From: Whitmania pigra
Lineage: Eukaryota; Annelida; Clitellata; Hirudinida; Haemopidae
Reading direction: 5' to 3'
DNA: 64,000 nt
NCBI GenBank assembly: GCA_021613335.1
Contig: JAJTWR010000305.1
Coordinates: 773,501-837,500, forward strand
The notes below the pieces were generated by a model. It was not told where the DNA came from and made no database searches. It saw only the letters and a list, made by a program, of their open reading frames with translations. Shown here one piece after another: positions 48,044-63,971 of the stretch (position 1 is its first letter; each line of letters opens with the position of its first letter). Both the position numbers and the translations under genes were made by a program.

Positions 48044-50052
48044 TTATTCGTTCGCGATTGTGCTTCCAATCCAAGAGTTGTACTCATCAACGCGGATGAA
48101 TACGCCCAATTGACATTTATTGGTGCCTTTCACTAGGTCCACTTTGTTGCTCTTGCTCGCAACGAGACTGGCAATACCCGCCAGTTCCCAGCGGCGCTTG
48201 ACTTCGTTCCAACACGAAAGTGGGCCTCCGCTATCACCGAGACAGATGTTTCCAGAAGATGAACCGAGATTGGAAGAAATGGCACAGAATCTTTCCGCCC
48301 TCATACCATTCGCTCCAATAAAATGTCGGCATTGTTGCGAACTTGTAGGTTTCACTCTGATTTGCTGGAGGTATCTGGATGCTTTATTGGAAGAGGTCAA
48401 ACCAGTTCCAGTTGCCACGCAGAGTCGGTAGCCGAAGAGATTGTTCTCTTTTGGTAAGCAGATTGATGAAGCTCTGTAGCTGAACGTAATCTCTTCGTCT
48501 AACTTGATCAAGGCGATGTCGTTAGGTAGGAAGGCGCCGAATGACGGATGGACGTGAATAGCCTTGGATCGTCTGATGATTACTCCATCCATATTCTGAT
48601 TATCAGTCTGTCCGATGATTATTTTAACCTTTTCTGGCATGATGCTTTTGAGATTAGTCGAGGATTTTTCATTCATTTGACTAGAGTTGAACTTGGCCAG
48701 GCAGTGAGCAGCTGTTACTACCCAGCTTTCATTTACGATGCTACCACCGCAGTTTGTTACGACCTCTACTCCGTCAATTAAGTGCAAAGATTCCACAGTA
48801 ACGTGCCACGGCCAAACTCCAGGTTGTTTGACCGTTCGGCCGTTGATTATGTAGTTGGATGCTGTTTTTAAGTCTAATTTTGTTCCGCATTCTGTTTTTT
48901 TGCAGTTTAATTTTGTTACATGATGCTTGCAGGTTGTTTTCAGAGAAAAGTTTGTCAATTTATTGGATATTTCGCTTATGATCTCAATCGATGTGCTTGG
49001 AATGGCGTCCAGGTTTCCTATCTGAATTTCAGTTGAGGTTTCGTAACCTGCTCGCATGCAAAGCTCGTTTTCCATTCCTTTCCAATTGTCTGCGCAGATG
49101 TGATAGCTATCATTGCCGTAAAGCAGCTTGGGTGGTCCGCGATCAAGTAACTGGAGGCAATTAAGTTCGTCACTCGCGTCCAGATCTTCGCAATCGATCC
49201 AACCATTGCACTTCTTCTCAATTTCGATGCACCGCTTTGACTTTTCGCACCAGAACCCGTTGCTGTTGATGCATTTGAATCGGCTGGTGTTCTTGCAAAT
49301 GTCTTCTTCCTCATCATCTCCGTGCAGACAATCTTGAATACCATCGCAAAGAAATACCGAAGCCAGGCATTTGTCACTATTGCATTGATACTCCAACTGT
49401 GGATAGCACGGACAGTGTATTTCGTCTTCCCCACTAAGACAGTCGTAGAATCTGTTACAGACAAGAGCTTTCTTGATGCACTTTTTGTCCGATTGGCAGA
49501 AAAAATCTGAAACCATCTGGCACATCATAAACTTGGGGTCTAATGTCAAGTTTGATTCTTTGACAACTGAGTTTTGAGAGCCTACAAAATTAACAAGTAT
49601 TTTACATAAAATAGGTGATTAGTAATGCATATCCCAATAAATAAATAGCATACCAGAATGATAGAAATATGTTTATGCTCATTATAATTTCGTTATTACA
49701 AAATCAATAAACCTACTTTATTGATGATTTTACTAATTCTCCCGTAAGTAATACCTATTACTCTTAGTAACGATTTTTCTCCCTACCAGCTGCCACCAGA
49801 AAAAGTTGAAAAACCAACCGTTGAATGCAGCAAGGAGCTTTGCCAGATTACCTTTTACCATGGGCACTGATTCGAAATCTTTTTTTATCATGTCCTTCCT
49901 TTTTCTCGTCAAGATCAGAGTCGTGCTTATTAAAAATCCGCACATGATGACTAAAGATAGTGCCAATATGATCCATGTGAGTAGCCTGAGACTACGTTCC
50001 GATTGTGGCTCCAAGGTTAGGGCAGCTTTCGGCAAAGCTCGATGTTCAGTGT
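48044..50052 (-). CDS. Type II transmembrane serine protease (LDLa x3, SRCR-like, trypsin), catalytic triad intact
   Basis: Minus-strand exons 50052-49852 and 49581-48044, joined AAAG|GC in frame; an upstream first exon with the start codon was not found. Order: cytoplasmic stub, TM helix (WIILALSLVIMCGFLIS), Lys/Arg-rich juxtamembrane part, three LDLa repeats (for example CDGIQDCLHGDDEEEDIC), SRCR-like region (YHICADNWKGMENELC), then the protease: TAAHC (His codon 48706-48704), NDIALIKL (Asp 48520-48518), GDSGGP (Ser 48232-48230). The architecture resembles corin, enteropeptidase and hepsin-type proteases. Activation would need cleavage before IING, but the preceding residues are SNY, not Arg/Lys. 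The residue at the S1 position (two before the Cys of CLGDSGGP) is Asn, not Asp. Substrate unknown. Confidence 0.87.
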
Positions 50053-50788
50053 CTTAGGTCGAAAAGTTTAACAGATTAACAATTTTTTTAAAATTCGAAT
50101 TGAGTTATCGAATATTCTGACATCAAGATTAAACCAAACCTGGCATATAATGCATATCCTAGATCCTGTGCATATACATTTTATAATGGCTTAATATTGG
50201 TAATACTTAACCCAGTTGCAAAGGCATTTTTTTCACTATGAATTTCAATTTATAATTTACTAAAAAATTAATAAATCATTTGTGCCATGCGATTGTCCAA
50301 TCTTGGACTAACCTGGGCTAAGAATCAACTTTGGCATTGTGGATTCTTTAAGCCACCCCAGCTGATATAAACAGAGCCAATAAATTGACTCCTGACTAGT
50401 TTTAAATCATGAATTGTTATTGGTTATGTAATCGTTTATTATTAGAAATTGTTTATAGCAATTCGAAATCGGACGTCATGAGGCATTCGATGGCTTCGTA
50501 GCAGACTACAAATTACGTCATCAAATTTAATATTTTGTTTCATAAAAATTAGAATTTCGAATCAAATGCAATTCGGTGTGAAAGAAAACTTTATCAAAGT
50601 GTGCAATTGATTTATTAAAAATTCTAATAAACAACAAAGTTTGATAATAAAATAGTTATCTAATTTAACTTAACAAATTTTTATTTTTTAGCTTGACGAA
50701 ATAAGGAAATAATTTTTTTCTTTAAATGTCCAGTTTTTGGATAATTAAATCAATAAATTTGGCCCAGCTTCTTCGAGTAAATTCATTT
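50053..50788. other. Spacer between the protease and mucin-like genes
   Basis: It should contain the missing first exon of the protease (needs an ATG and a phase-1 donor), but I could not identify it with confidence. Otherwise it is AT-rich. Confidence 0.35.
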
Positions 50789-54236
<3,448 letters not shown>

Positions 54237-55449
54237 GGCTTTGCTTCACTTTCTTCTCGAAGTATTCAAAATTCTTTCCTAGTTGGAGAAATAAATCAGC
54301 AATTAATAACAATTAATTTCCAAGATGTTTAGATTCATTCTGTTACTTTCCCTTTTATACATTTTCTTGGATGATTATTAATGTTATCAGCAATTGATTG
54401 AACATCAAGCTTCAGCGGCAAACAATGGCAACCGCTTGAAAAATATTTGAGTGCTAATTCAACTTGTCCACGAATATTGAATACACTATTTTTCAATATC
54501 AAAAGCCTCTGTTGCGGAGCAAAGTATTGGATGTTTGATTGATGCATCCATTGTTCTCCTTCAAATAATCGAATCAGTTTCATGTAACTGATGAACGAGA
54601 TGCCAATGATAAAAGAAGTGATGCATTTATTTGTAACTGGTCTTGTAACTAAAAACTTGAAATATTGAATATACGATTTTCAGCGTTAAGAACAGATGGT
54701 GTGCAGGTGTAAAGAAATAAATATTTTGGTTGATGAATGGTTCATTCAATAATCTCACAGTTTTACAACACTAGCCATTGTTTGTCAATAGCCAGACGAT
54801 CAATCTTGTCAACATTGCATTAACCATTGCAAACGATGTTAGTTCGAAACAGGCGAAACGAATAATAGGAGATAATTAATTAAATTCCATTCATTATCTT
54901 TTAGCATTTAATTGTACGAAGATCAACAGTTTAATTTGTCATGGTTTTGCTAAACATCTCCGCCCTCCAGTGAAAACCTCAAAAAGTAATTTTTAAACTG
55001 GACGAGATCAACTAATCTGAAATTGTCGGGAATTGCTAAGTCGTTAAATTGTAATAATTTAAATAATAATACTATAATAATTTTTACAATTTACTATTGG
55101 GAAAGCGTCGATTCGTATACAATGAGTAAAAGACTCATGAAAGAAAGGCCTGATATTTGTTTGTGAATTTGCTGGTACATTTGGCGATTTGTGACTTATA
55201 ATGTAAAACTTGTAATGAACGCATTTGACCATTCTGTAAACTTGCCGACATTATTTTAACCATTCCAGTTCAAGTGGTTGACAATCAATTGGGTTGACGT
55301 GCATATCATGAATCTAGGCAAAATGTTACCAAAGTAATCAAACGATCGAAATAATATTTGTTAATTTGTCACATGTATAAATTAACAATTAATAAATTAA
55401 TTATAATTAATAATGTAATAAATTAATGATTTTAATAATTGGGGTCTTC
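54237..55449. other. Spacer upstream of mucin-like gene 1
   Basis: No gene is supported. An 82-codon minus-strand frame at 54335-54583 has no recognisable domain and no paralog here. The promoter of the mucin-like gene should lie in the first few hundred bases. Confidence 0.35.
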
Positions 55450-56488
55450 CTAACAAAGTGTTTCTGTTGTTCTGGAGGCTGTTGCTGTTGTAGGAAAATA
55501 TCTTTGATCTGCAGGATTGTTTTAATAGCAAATAAAATGTTTTTCAGAAAACTAACGTTGATAACTTTGTAAATTTGAAACATAATTTTTCAATTAATTT
55601 AGTTAATTAATACTGAATATGGGAAAATAACACCAAAGCTTACAAAATGATGTTGTACTAGCTGGGGTTGTAGGCCTTATATCTAATTGATGTAGTTGAT
55701 TTTAATAAAAGTGGTAATAAATTTATTTAAATCACAGTTTAAATTTCTCACAAGTTGATGTCGTGGTTGTTCTACCTACTGAAGTTGATGGCCTTCTATC
55801 TGAAGATTTGGATGAAATTACAACATTTAATTAATCTTCAAATTCATGTAATTTTTAAACTGCAAAATAGTAAAGATTCACAGTCTTTAATTCCGTCGCA
55901 AATCCAGGAGAGTGATAGACATCGTGAAAAGTCGTAACATTTCACCTGCTGCTCGTTTTCCAGATAATTCCAGAAATAAAAAGATCATCATTTATTAATG
56001 CTATGCTATGTTCCATGCGGTATTCATAAATTTGATCATTTCATTTCATTATTTCATGAAAATATCTACAAACTCATGAGTTACAAAGAATGTTTTCAAA
56101 AATAATTTATTAATCACACATCAACATAAAAACTTAAAAACATCTCATTAATCTAATCCAAAATAACAGATTCATTCGAAATTTAAAGGAATTACACTCT
56201 CCACTTACAGATTGGCGTTGTCTTCGGCCTTGTTGTTGGCACTGGCGTAAAATTTGGTGTTGCGACAAGGGAAAGCCTTAGCCCTGAAGAAAGTAATATT
56301 CTCGCTTGGCTATTATTGGCATAGTAGTTGGTTTTTGTCATTTCATGTTAATGGCTTGAAAATAGCGCAATGCTGAACTTAAATTATTACGAAATTAGTG
56401 TTCGAAACTTCAAAGGAACATTTCTCAGGCTCAAGATATCGACTTTTAAATTACCGTGATTGTTGTATCTTAACTATGGTAAAATGAA

Positions 56489-56524
<36 letters not shown>

Positions 56525-57188
56525 CACTATCATTAAATGTTGAAATACTAAATTGTATTATAATTATATTTTGGTTATATATATGGAAGTTTGTTATATT
56601 TACCTGAATTACTGAGGACTACTATTGATAGATTGCCCAATAAGATATGCCCTATAAAATTATAAATATTTTTTTGTTAGGTGAAAACTTTTCTTTATTA
56701 AATTCAATAAACAATTTTTGTAAATATAAATTTACTAATTAAAATTAATTTAAAAATATATTTCTATTTCATTTATTTGAAGCACTAAGTCTATTCACGG
56801 CGGTTTCTGAATGGTTAAGCACTTCGATGCTAACGAGAATAGACTTTGAATAAGGACTATATTTTTAAAATTGTTTGTAATGATTAATAAATTTAATAAA
56901 TAACAACAATTTATATTAAACAAACCTGTCGACAGTAATGGGACTGAAAAATATGAGGAAATTAATTTTATTTTAAAGTTATCGGATCAAGCCTAACTTT
57001 TATTTGTTAATAATCAAAATAATAAAAAAACTAAAAGAAACTGAAATTTGCACAAATAAATACATCACATAATTTTTAAACGTCATATTTTATTACATTA
57101 AACTAAATATCAACTAAGTTTGATTGAAATACTCACCCATACTGAGTAAATTACCGACAATAACCAGTTGCAACCAGTTGGGACACAT
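55450..57188 (-). CDS. Small Thr-rich secreted protein (mucin-like gene 2)
   Basis: Seven minus-strand exons: 57188-57137, 56943-56926, 56651-56604, 56283-56209, 55799-55752, 55682-55644, 55508-55450. All internal junctions are phase 1 and the total is 112 residues. Exon 1 is a 52-nt signal-peptide exon (MCPNWLQLVIVGNLLSMG), the same length and phase as exon 1 of the neighbouring mucin-like gene, which supports common descent. Later exons are Thr/Pro-rich (TPVPTTRPKTTPI, RPSTSVGRTTTTST, RPTTPASTTSF), and the protein ends TETLC. Exon 2 is only 18 nt. Small exons make the model less certain than gene 1. Confidence 0.6.
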
Positions 57189-58836
57189 GATTTTTTAAAC
57201 GATGTATCAGATGATAAATAATCTAAAATTAAACATTTTTAATCTATTACCATTTTATTATTCATATTTGTAATTATATTTATAACTCTCATAATAACAA
57301 AGTCGATGAAATCGGTATTTTGTTAGAGTCGTATTAATAGCAATGTAGTTATTTGTTTACAACATGAAAGCAGTAGCCTGATGTTGAGATTCCTTTCAAA
57401 TCGAAGTCTGATTCAAACAGCTTAGTGGTTTCTGCTTTTAAATAACTTATTATTTTCAATGTTTGGGCTCTTTCTTATTCTTCTTCTTCTTCTTCTTATT
57501 ATTATTATTATTAGATTTATTATTTAATATATATTATTAATATTAAATATATTATGTATTATTAATAATATTAGTAACATCAGGCGCAGAAAAAATAATA
57601 TTTGGTTATAACTCAACCGTATCAATGAATCTACTCAATGACTGAAACCTTTTGTGACACTAAACTTATCAATCGCAACTGGTTAGAGTTCAAATTGTTT
57701 TGTCAACCATTTTAATTTTTGCTGTTTAATAATTAAATTTAATTAATGATTTCCAGTGCTTTGCAAATTGCATTGGAACTTGAAGATTTGATCCAAGATG
57801 ATTCATCATCAATGTCATGTGAATCATTATGAGACGTTCAAAAACTCAGATTACTTACAGCACTCATGAATCATCAGCTTTCTAATTGTTAGGCTGATGT
57901 ATTACTGGATGTTCCTGCTGTTATACTTTCGTGTATGGATACAAAATAAGACTCAATTTTACAAAATTAAAAATAGAAATCTAACAACAACATGAACTCA
58001 AATGGAGAAAGTGGTTTGCATTTGGAATTTTTACAAGCATTTATGAGTTTTATTTTAGAGTTTTCACGTGTCTTAAGCAAGTACATTTAATTAATAATTA
58101 ATTAATTACTTTCTCTTCTAGTGACATTGTATGAACATATAATATATATTCGTTCATAAGACAATCCACTGGTTAACAATCCGTTTGTTTTACTTTGAAA
58201 TCTGTATTTGCTTATTAAATGATATCCAGGCAATTTATTATACTAGCCGATATTGCATTAATTATTTTACACGAATTTAATTTTATTTTTGAAATTTTAA
58301 TTGCAATTGAAACTAATACTTGTAGGTAATTACTTAAATTTTATATAATAACAATATAACAAAATTATGTCAACTTTTTCAAAGCTTAACATGTTATCGT
58401 TTTATTAAAATCCTCATTCCATCTTACAACACTTCAAAAATTAGTTATAAAAGTTAGCAAATTTAGTAATTTAATCTTATACTTAGTGAAGTTAAGAGTT
58501 TGAAAAGTCATGCAGTAATAATTTTCAAATGAACGCAAAAGATTATTGAGTTAGAGGCCATTTTCGTTTTCCTAAAAATGAAAAAAAAACAGACAAATTA
58601 AGATTATAAACAATAATTATTATCCTTTATTATTTTTTTAGTATAATAACAATTATCCTTTTCAATCGATTTATTACTCGTGTCTTATTAAGTATGCTTT
58701 CTAATTACATTTACCTTGTCTCATGAATCTTTATGGACCAGTTGCTTCTTCTTGGGTCTTCAAATTTTGAAATAAATATTTTTAATGAATTGTTTAATGT
58801 TGCACGTATTCAATTCTTTTTTAATTTATAAAATTC
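57189..58836. other. AT-rich intergenic region without a supported gene
   Basis: It includes a short TTC/TTA microsatellite (57470-57515). No coding evidence is seen. Confidence 0.45.
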
Positions 58837-58840
58837 ATAC

Positions 58841-59149
58841 TGTTGTAAACTTAGATTTTTGGAAATTAATTAAGTTTATATTGCTAATATAATTAAATTT
58901 ATACTTAATTATATTTGGCATCTTTTCCGGGCACGTGGGATCTATTTTTGCTACAGAAAAGCATTCTCGATAATCACCTGACAAACAACGAGAATCAAGA
59001 CAACTTAGAAGCCCAAATAACCATTTGCATCCTTAAGTACCTCAATTCCTTAAACGCTTAACTTCTATTATTCAGTTCCGTTAACTGAATACCTGCTCTA
59101 ATAAACTTATTAGTTAACTTACTTATTTGCGGACCCCCGGGTTATTTCA
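58841..59149 (+). repeat. 5' LTR of the SAP-Gag element
   Basis: 309 bp, starting TGTTGTAAACTTAG and ending CCCGGGTTATTTCA, with no visible difference from 60401-60709. Confidence 0.93.
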
Positions 59150-59183
59150 TTGGTGTCAGGAGTGGGATCCCAAAAAGTAAGTC

Positions 59184-60389
59184 ATGAGCAAGGTCTTAGA
59201 AGATTTAACTTTTGCTGGAATGAGACGTGAGCTTAAGTTGAGGCAAATGGATTCGAAAGGCTCCAGGGAAGAATTGCAGGATCGCCTGCTGTCGTGGATA
59301 GTAGACCAGGGTGAGGATCCAGAAGCTTATATGTTTGTTGATCCGGGTCTGAAATGGGTGATGGGAAATATAAATAAAATGATGCAAAGCTTTGAAGAAA
59401 AGATGGAAAAAGTAACTGAGGTTTTCTCCAACAAGGCCTCTACTAGCTACCAACCGGAGGAGACTCCATCAAGCACCATAAACATCATGCCAGCTGGGGC
59501 CTCAGCAGTGTACCCGATTGCCACACTGGTTTCGGTTGAGAAGGAGACCGAGGAAATTGTAGATGGAAGAACTTTGGAAAGCGAAGTGTTTCTTCCATGG
59601 AGTGAGGAATCGGGAATGGAGCTGAGGGAAGAGCTGGGTGAGGAGAACGGTGCTGAGGAGACCTTTGCTGAGGTGAGTGAGGCCAGTTTGGTAGTTGACG
59701 GGGACAGTCCAATAGTGGAGCTCCCAATAAATGTTGAGAATAAGGACAAAGGTGAGCTGAGGGAAAGTTTCGCAAACTCCAGAGAAGTCGCGCCAGTGCC
59801 CGATGAGCCAATTCCGTGCACGATTGCCTCGTTGGTATCGGTTGTGGAGAGAACCGAAGAAATAATTGAAGGGGGGACTTTGGGAGAGACCAGAGTGGAG
59901 CCTCCTCGAGTTGAGGAATCAGTGGAGGAACTGGACCCGGAAAACAGTGGCGATCGATTTGAGCTGGGAGTTTCCGAATTCGATTCAGCTGTGGATATAG
60001 TGGAGGTTGGAGCTGCGGATGTCATTGTAACTGACAGGGGAGATGTTGACGGTGAGGTACTCGGCGGTCGTGAGTACGTGGTTGATAAGGTTGGATCAAT
60101 GTCCGAGGAGTTCATTTGTGGAGTTCTCAGCCAGGGCGGGCTTTCTGGCCTTCGGAGGTCGTCGGAGATTCGAGGCGAGCATTTAGTGCTGTTGGTTGTT
60201 TTGCTGATCTTTTTCAGTAAGCGTTTTAGTAGAGATACCAGAGGAGGACGGGCTCGCATTGAAACAATGGTGATACATGGGCACCATGTGAGAGATTGTG
60301 TCCCGAGAGTAAAAATGAAGGTGGCACACATTCGCCGACTGGCGAAGTACCACGGGGAGCAGCAGTCTGTTCGGGACGAACAGATTTAA
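59184..60389 (+). CDS. SAP-domain Gag-like protein of the non-autonomous element
   Basis: 401 residues from ATG 59184. Residues 5-40 form a SAP motif (LTFAGMRRELKLRQMDSKGS then LQDRLLSWI), a fold usually linked to nucleic-acid binding and found in the Gag of some gypsy elements. The long middle is Glu-rich with two related halves (ATLVSVEKETEEIVDGRTL and ASLVSVVERTEEIIEGGTL, each followed by acidic sequence), which suggests an internal duplication. Near residue 340 is a hydrophobic stretch (HLVLLVVLLIFF). The C-terminus (VAHIRRLAKYHGE) resembles the end of a gypsy Pol, so the gene may be a fusion left after deletion of pol. There is no zinc knuckle. Confidence 0.8.
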   Translation: MSKVLEDLTFAGMRRELKLRQMDSKGSREELQDRLLSWIVDQGEDPEAYMFVDPGLKWVMGNINKMMQSFEEKMEKVTEVFSNKASTSYQPEETPSSTINIMPAGASAVYPIATLVSVEKETEEIVDGRTLESEVFLPWSEESGMELREELGEENGAEETFAEVSEASLVVDGDSPIVELPINVENKDKGELRESFANSREVAPVPDEPIPCTIASLVSVVERTEEIIEGGTLGETRVEPPRVEESVEELDPENSGDRFELGVSEFDSAVDIVEVGAADVIVTDRGDVDGEVLGGREYVVDKVGSMSEEFICGVLSQGGLSGLRRSSEIRGEHLVLLVVLLIFFSKRFSRDTRGGRARIETMVIHGHHVRDCVPRVKMKVAHIRRLAKYHGEQQSVRDEQI

Positions 60390-60400
60390 GGAGGGTGTAA

Positions 60401-60709
60401 TGTTGTAAACTTAGATTTTTGGAAATTAATTAAGTTTATATTGCTAATATAATTAAATTTATACTTAATTATATTTGGCATCTTTTCCGGGCACGTGGGA
60501 TCTATTTTTGCTACAGAAAAGCATTCTCGATAATCACCTGACAAACAACGAGAATCAAGACAACTTAGAAGCCCAAATAACCATTTGCATCCTTAAGTAC
60601 CTCAATTCCTTAAACGCTTAACTTCTATTATTCAGTTCCGTTAACTGAATACCTGCTCTAATAAACTTATTAGTTAACTTACTTATTTGCGGACCCCCGG
60701 GTTATTTCA
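60401..60709 (+). repeat. 3' LTR of the SAP-Gag element
   Basis: 309 bp, identical by eye to the 5' LTR, followed by the ATAC target-site copy. Confidence 0.93.
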
Positions 60710-60962
60710 ATACGTTATTTTTAATTTATTTATTACAGACCACTAGTTGGTTGAAAAAAGTTAATTTAGGCATTTGCTCATTCTTCAAAACTTGGAGATT
60801 AGTTTGTTTAAAATTAACCATGCATAATTACATCGGCATCCCAAAACTTATTTCATCTCAAACTAGTATCGAATTTGTTTCCTAAAAAAAGGAAGGATTT
60901 AGAAAATATTTGTAAGGAGCGAAATATTTGTAGGTTAAATAAAATGTGCAAAGTGAAAATTG

Positions 60963-63900
60963 TCAAGCAGTTTCAGCATTTCTTACCAGGGCTTGAGATT
61001 CTGGAGTTGTTAGTTGCCGTGGATTAATGGAGGTGGATTTGTCGGTAAAATCACGATCTAAAAAAGATATAATTTACAAGGAATTATTTAAATGGGTTAT
61101 TATTTCTGATAAAAACATATTTAAAGTTAAGATAGGGATGTCGTACTGTATTATAGTCAAACAGTTGTTTAGTTAATATTTTAAAATTGTAATTATATAT
61201 TAAAATTTTACAAATAACGTATGTTAATAGTACATAGAATATTTATAAAGCATCACTTAATTATTATAAAATATTTAATCTTATTATTTTAACCCATAAA
61301 ATTGTTTATATTGATACCTATGTTTACTAAAAATTAGAAATTCTTTGAAAGATATGTGTCTCACTGAATAAGGTTTCTTTAGATTGTGGAATTCTTGGAG
61401 GTTTTGACGTATTATGATCAGAAACATGACGTTCAATAGTTGATTCTTGATCTGGAAAATTACATTTCACAGATTTACAAGTTGTTTTTACATTTTTAAA
61501 AATTATTACTTAAATTACGTAATTGTTATTGCTCGATTTTTATGATAAATAATAATGGACTAGTACAGTTTGTCAGAAATATTTGGTATTACCTTTATGA
61601 TTTTGAATGTGGTTATTAGTGCTTGGTCTAAGCTCTGGGGTTGTCGCTGGTTGCCGATCACTAGCAGCTAAGCATAAATATACAACCATAAAAATTAGCA
61701 AAACAAAAAGTATTAAATTAATTGCTAAAGCACTTTAATAGCAATTGAAGTAATTAGTAAGTCACAAGTATTGAGGTGTTCTGCTAGAGTAATAGTTGGT
61801 ATAAAATAAAATAAATCAATAAATAAAATCTAAAAAACCATTTCAATTTAAATAATTACTATCTATTAATTTAATGTATGAACATTTCTAAAACTAACAG
61901 CAGTTAGCTTCATCGCTGCTATCTCTGCAATCTCCGATGCCATCGCAGACCCAATAGGCAGGAATGCAGACATCAGAAGTAGAACACTTCACTTGTCCAG
62001 CACTACATTCCGCTAATAAATAAATTTATTAAAAATTATGAAATAATAATAAGCACCTCAATGATGGATGATTAATTTCTTTTATTAATTTATTCCACAT
62101 TGTACTCATGAAAATCATTTTCGATCCCTAAAATACATGTCAAACGAAATTATCATTGTTACTAGTTATCGTTGTTGTTGATGATTTTGTTGTTTTTGAC
62201 GATGACGGATTTCAATCTGGAGAATTACGATTATAAAATAAATTTTTGTAATAATAAAATAATAAAAATAAATGTAAGCAACAAAACTTGTAAAATATTA
62301 TACGTGAAAATTAAAATATAAATCAAACAAACGACACAAAGAGCATAACTTCAAACTAACAGCAATCAATTTCATCGCTATTATCATCACAGTCTTGATA
62401 TCCATCGCAGATCCAACGGAGTGGAATGCACCGAGAACCGTCGTAGCAACTCGTTTCATCGGAACTACAGGTCACTAATATTAAAAAATAATTGAGGAAA
62501 TATTGCATCATATAAAATAAAATTTGAAGCATGTGATGAGACAATGAACTAATTGTCAAACTTTTTTTTAATAATTTCTTTAAATTTTAAAAGCATTAGA
62601 CCAATTTTGAAAGGAATCTTCCAACAAACAGCACAAACGATAAGACATTCGAAATACCAAATAACTATAAATTCTCTTACAAATTTGTGTTGTGGTTGTA
62701 CTGGTACTTGTTGAGGTTGTAGTGGGTCTTCGATCTAATGAATTATTATAATTAACATCTACGTAATACGTCTAAGTAATAATTATTGTTTCTAAAACAA
62801 TTAATTGTATTTCTGAAAATTATACAAAGCCCAAAACTCACAACAATCAATTTCATCGCTGTTATCATTACAATCTTTATCTCTATCACAGATCCAATTG
62901 ACTGATATGCATCTAGAGTTGTCATAGCAATTCGTATATCCAGGATCGCAGGTCACTATTTTATAAAAAATAATTGAGGAAATATTGCATCATATAAAAT
63001 AAAATTTGAAACATTTGATGAGACAATGAACTAATTGTCAAACTTTTTTTTTAAACATAGAAAAGAACTTTTTTTTAATAATTTCCTTGAATTTTAAAAG
63101 CATTAGACCAATTTTGAAAGGAATCTTCCAACAAACAGCACAAACGATAAGACATTCGAAATACCAAATAATTATAAATTCTCTTACAAATTTGTGTTGT
63201 GGTTGTACTGGTATTTGTTGAGGTTGTAGTGGGTCTTCGATCTAATGAATTATTATAATTAACATCTACGTAATACGTCTAAGTAATAATTATTGTTTCT
63301 AAAACAATTAATTGTATTTCTGAAAATTATACAAAGCCCAAAACTCACAACAATCAATTTCATCGCTGTTATCATTACAATCTTTATCTCTATCACAGAT
63401 CCAATTGACTGATATGCATCTAGAGTTGTCATAGCAATTCGTATATCCAGGATCGCAGGTCACTATTTTATAAAAAAATAATTGAGGAAATATTGCATCA
63501 TATAAAATAAAATTTGAAACATTTGATGAGACAATGAACTAATTGTCAAACTTTTTTTTTAAACATAGAAAAGAACTTTTTTTTAATAATTTCCTTGAAT
63601 TTTAAAAGCATTAGACCAATTTTGAAAGGAATCTTCCAACAAACAGCACAAACGATAAGACATTCAAAATACCAAATAATTATAAATTCTCTTACAAATT
63701 TGTGTTGTGGTTGTACTGGTACTTGTTGAGGTTGTAGTGGGTCTTCGATCTAATGAATTATTATAATTAACATCTACGTAATACGTCTAAGTAAATAATT
63801 ATTGTTTCTAAAACAATTAATTGTATTTCTGAAAATTATACAAAGCCCAAAACTCACAACAATCAATTTCATCGCTGTTATCATTACAATCTTTATCTCT

Positions 63901-63971
63901 ATCACAGATCCAATTGACTGATATGCATCTAGAGTTGTCATAGCAATTGGTATATCCAGGATCGCAGGTCA
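60963..63971 (-). CDS. LDLa/mucin-like modular protein, 5' end beyond the window
   Basis: Minus-strand exons, all internal junctions phase 1: 63971-63858 (LDLa), 63749-63696 (Thr-rich), 63462-63349 (LDLa), 63241-63188 (Thr-rich), 62955-62842 (LDLa), 62734-62681 (Thr-rich), 62474-62361 (LDLa), 62012-61899 (LDLa), 61667-61593, 61451-61365, 61057-60963 (stop). Each LDLa exon is exactly 114 nt with the Cys and Asp/Glu calcium-site pattern (for example [16 protein letters not shown]). The linkers read [16 protein letters not shown]. The C-terminal exons are Ser/Thr/Pro-rich and end [11 protein letters not shown]. It is probably secreted or surface-exposed; LDLa repeats bind ligands or lipoproteins in known families. 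The start and signal peptide lie past 64000. Confidence 0.75.

Larger units (their letters stand above)
58841..60709 (+). mobile_element. Non-autonomous LTR retrotransposon with SAP-domain Gag-like protein, 1869 bp
   Basis: It has 309-bp LTRs at 58841-59149 and 60401-60709, TG...CA ended and identical by eye. A 4-bp target duplication ATAC flanks it (58837-58840 and 60710-60713). A primer site TGGTGTCAGGAGTGGGATCC starts one base after the 5' LTR. A purine-rich run (TTTAAGGAGGGTGTAA) directly precedes the 3' LTR. The interior encodes one protein without protease, RT or integrase, so it must use enzymes from elsewhere. Identical LTRs indicate a recent insertion. It lies in the spacer between mucin-like gene 2 and the LDLa/mucin gene. 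An old solo LTR of the same family is at 1262-1541. Confidence 0.92.

Noticed and set aside
54335..54583. 82-codon minus-strand ORF upstream of mucin-like gene 1
   Set aside because: No domain, no paralog in the window, no splice partners; more likely chance or untranslated sequence.
59447..60331. 294-codon minus-strand frame rich in Ser/Thr/Pro
   Set aside because: It is the antisense shadow of the Glu-rich SAP-Gag frame inside a defined LTR element, and has no signal peptide or domain.
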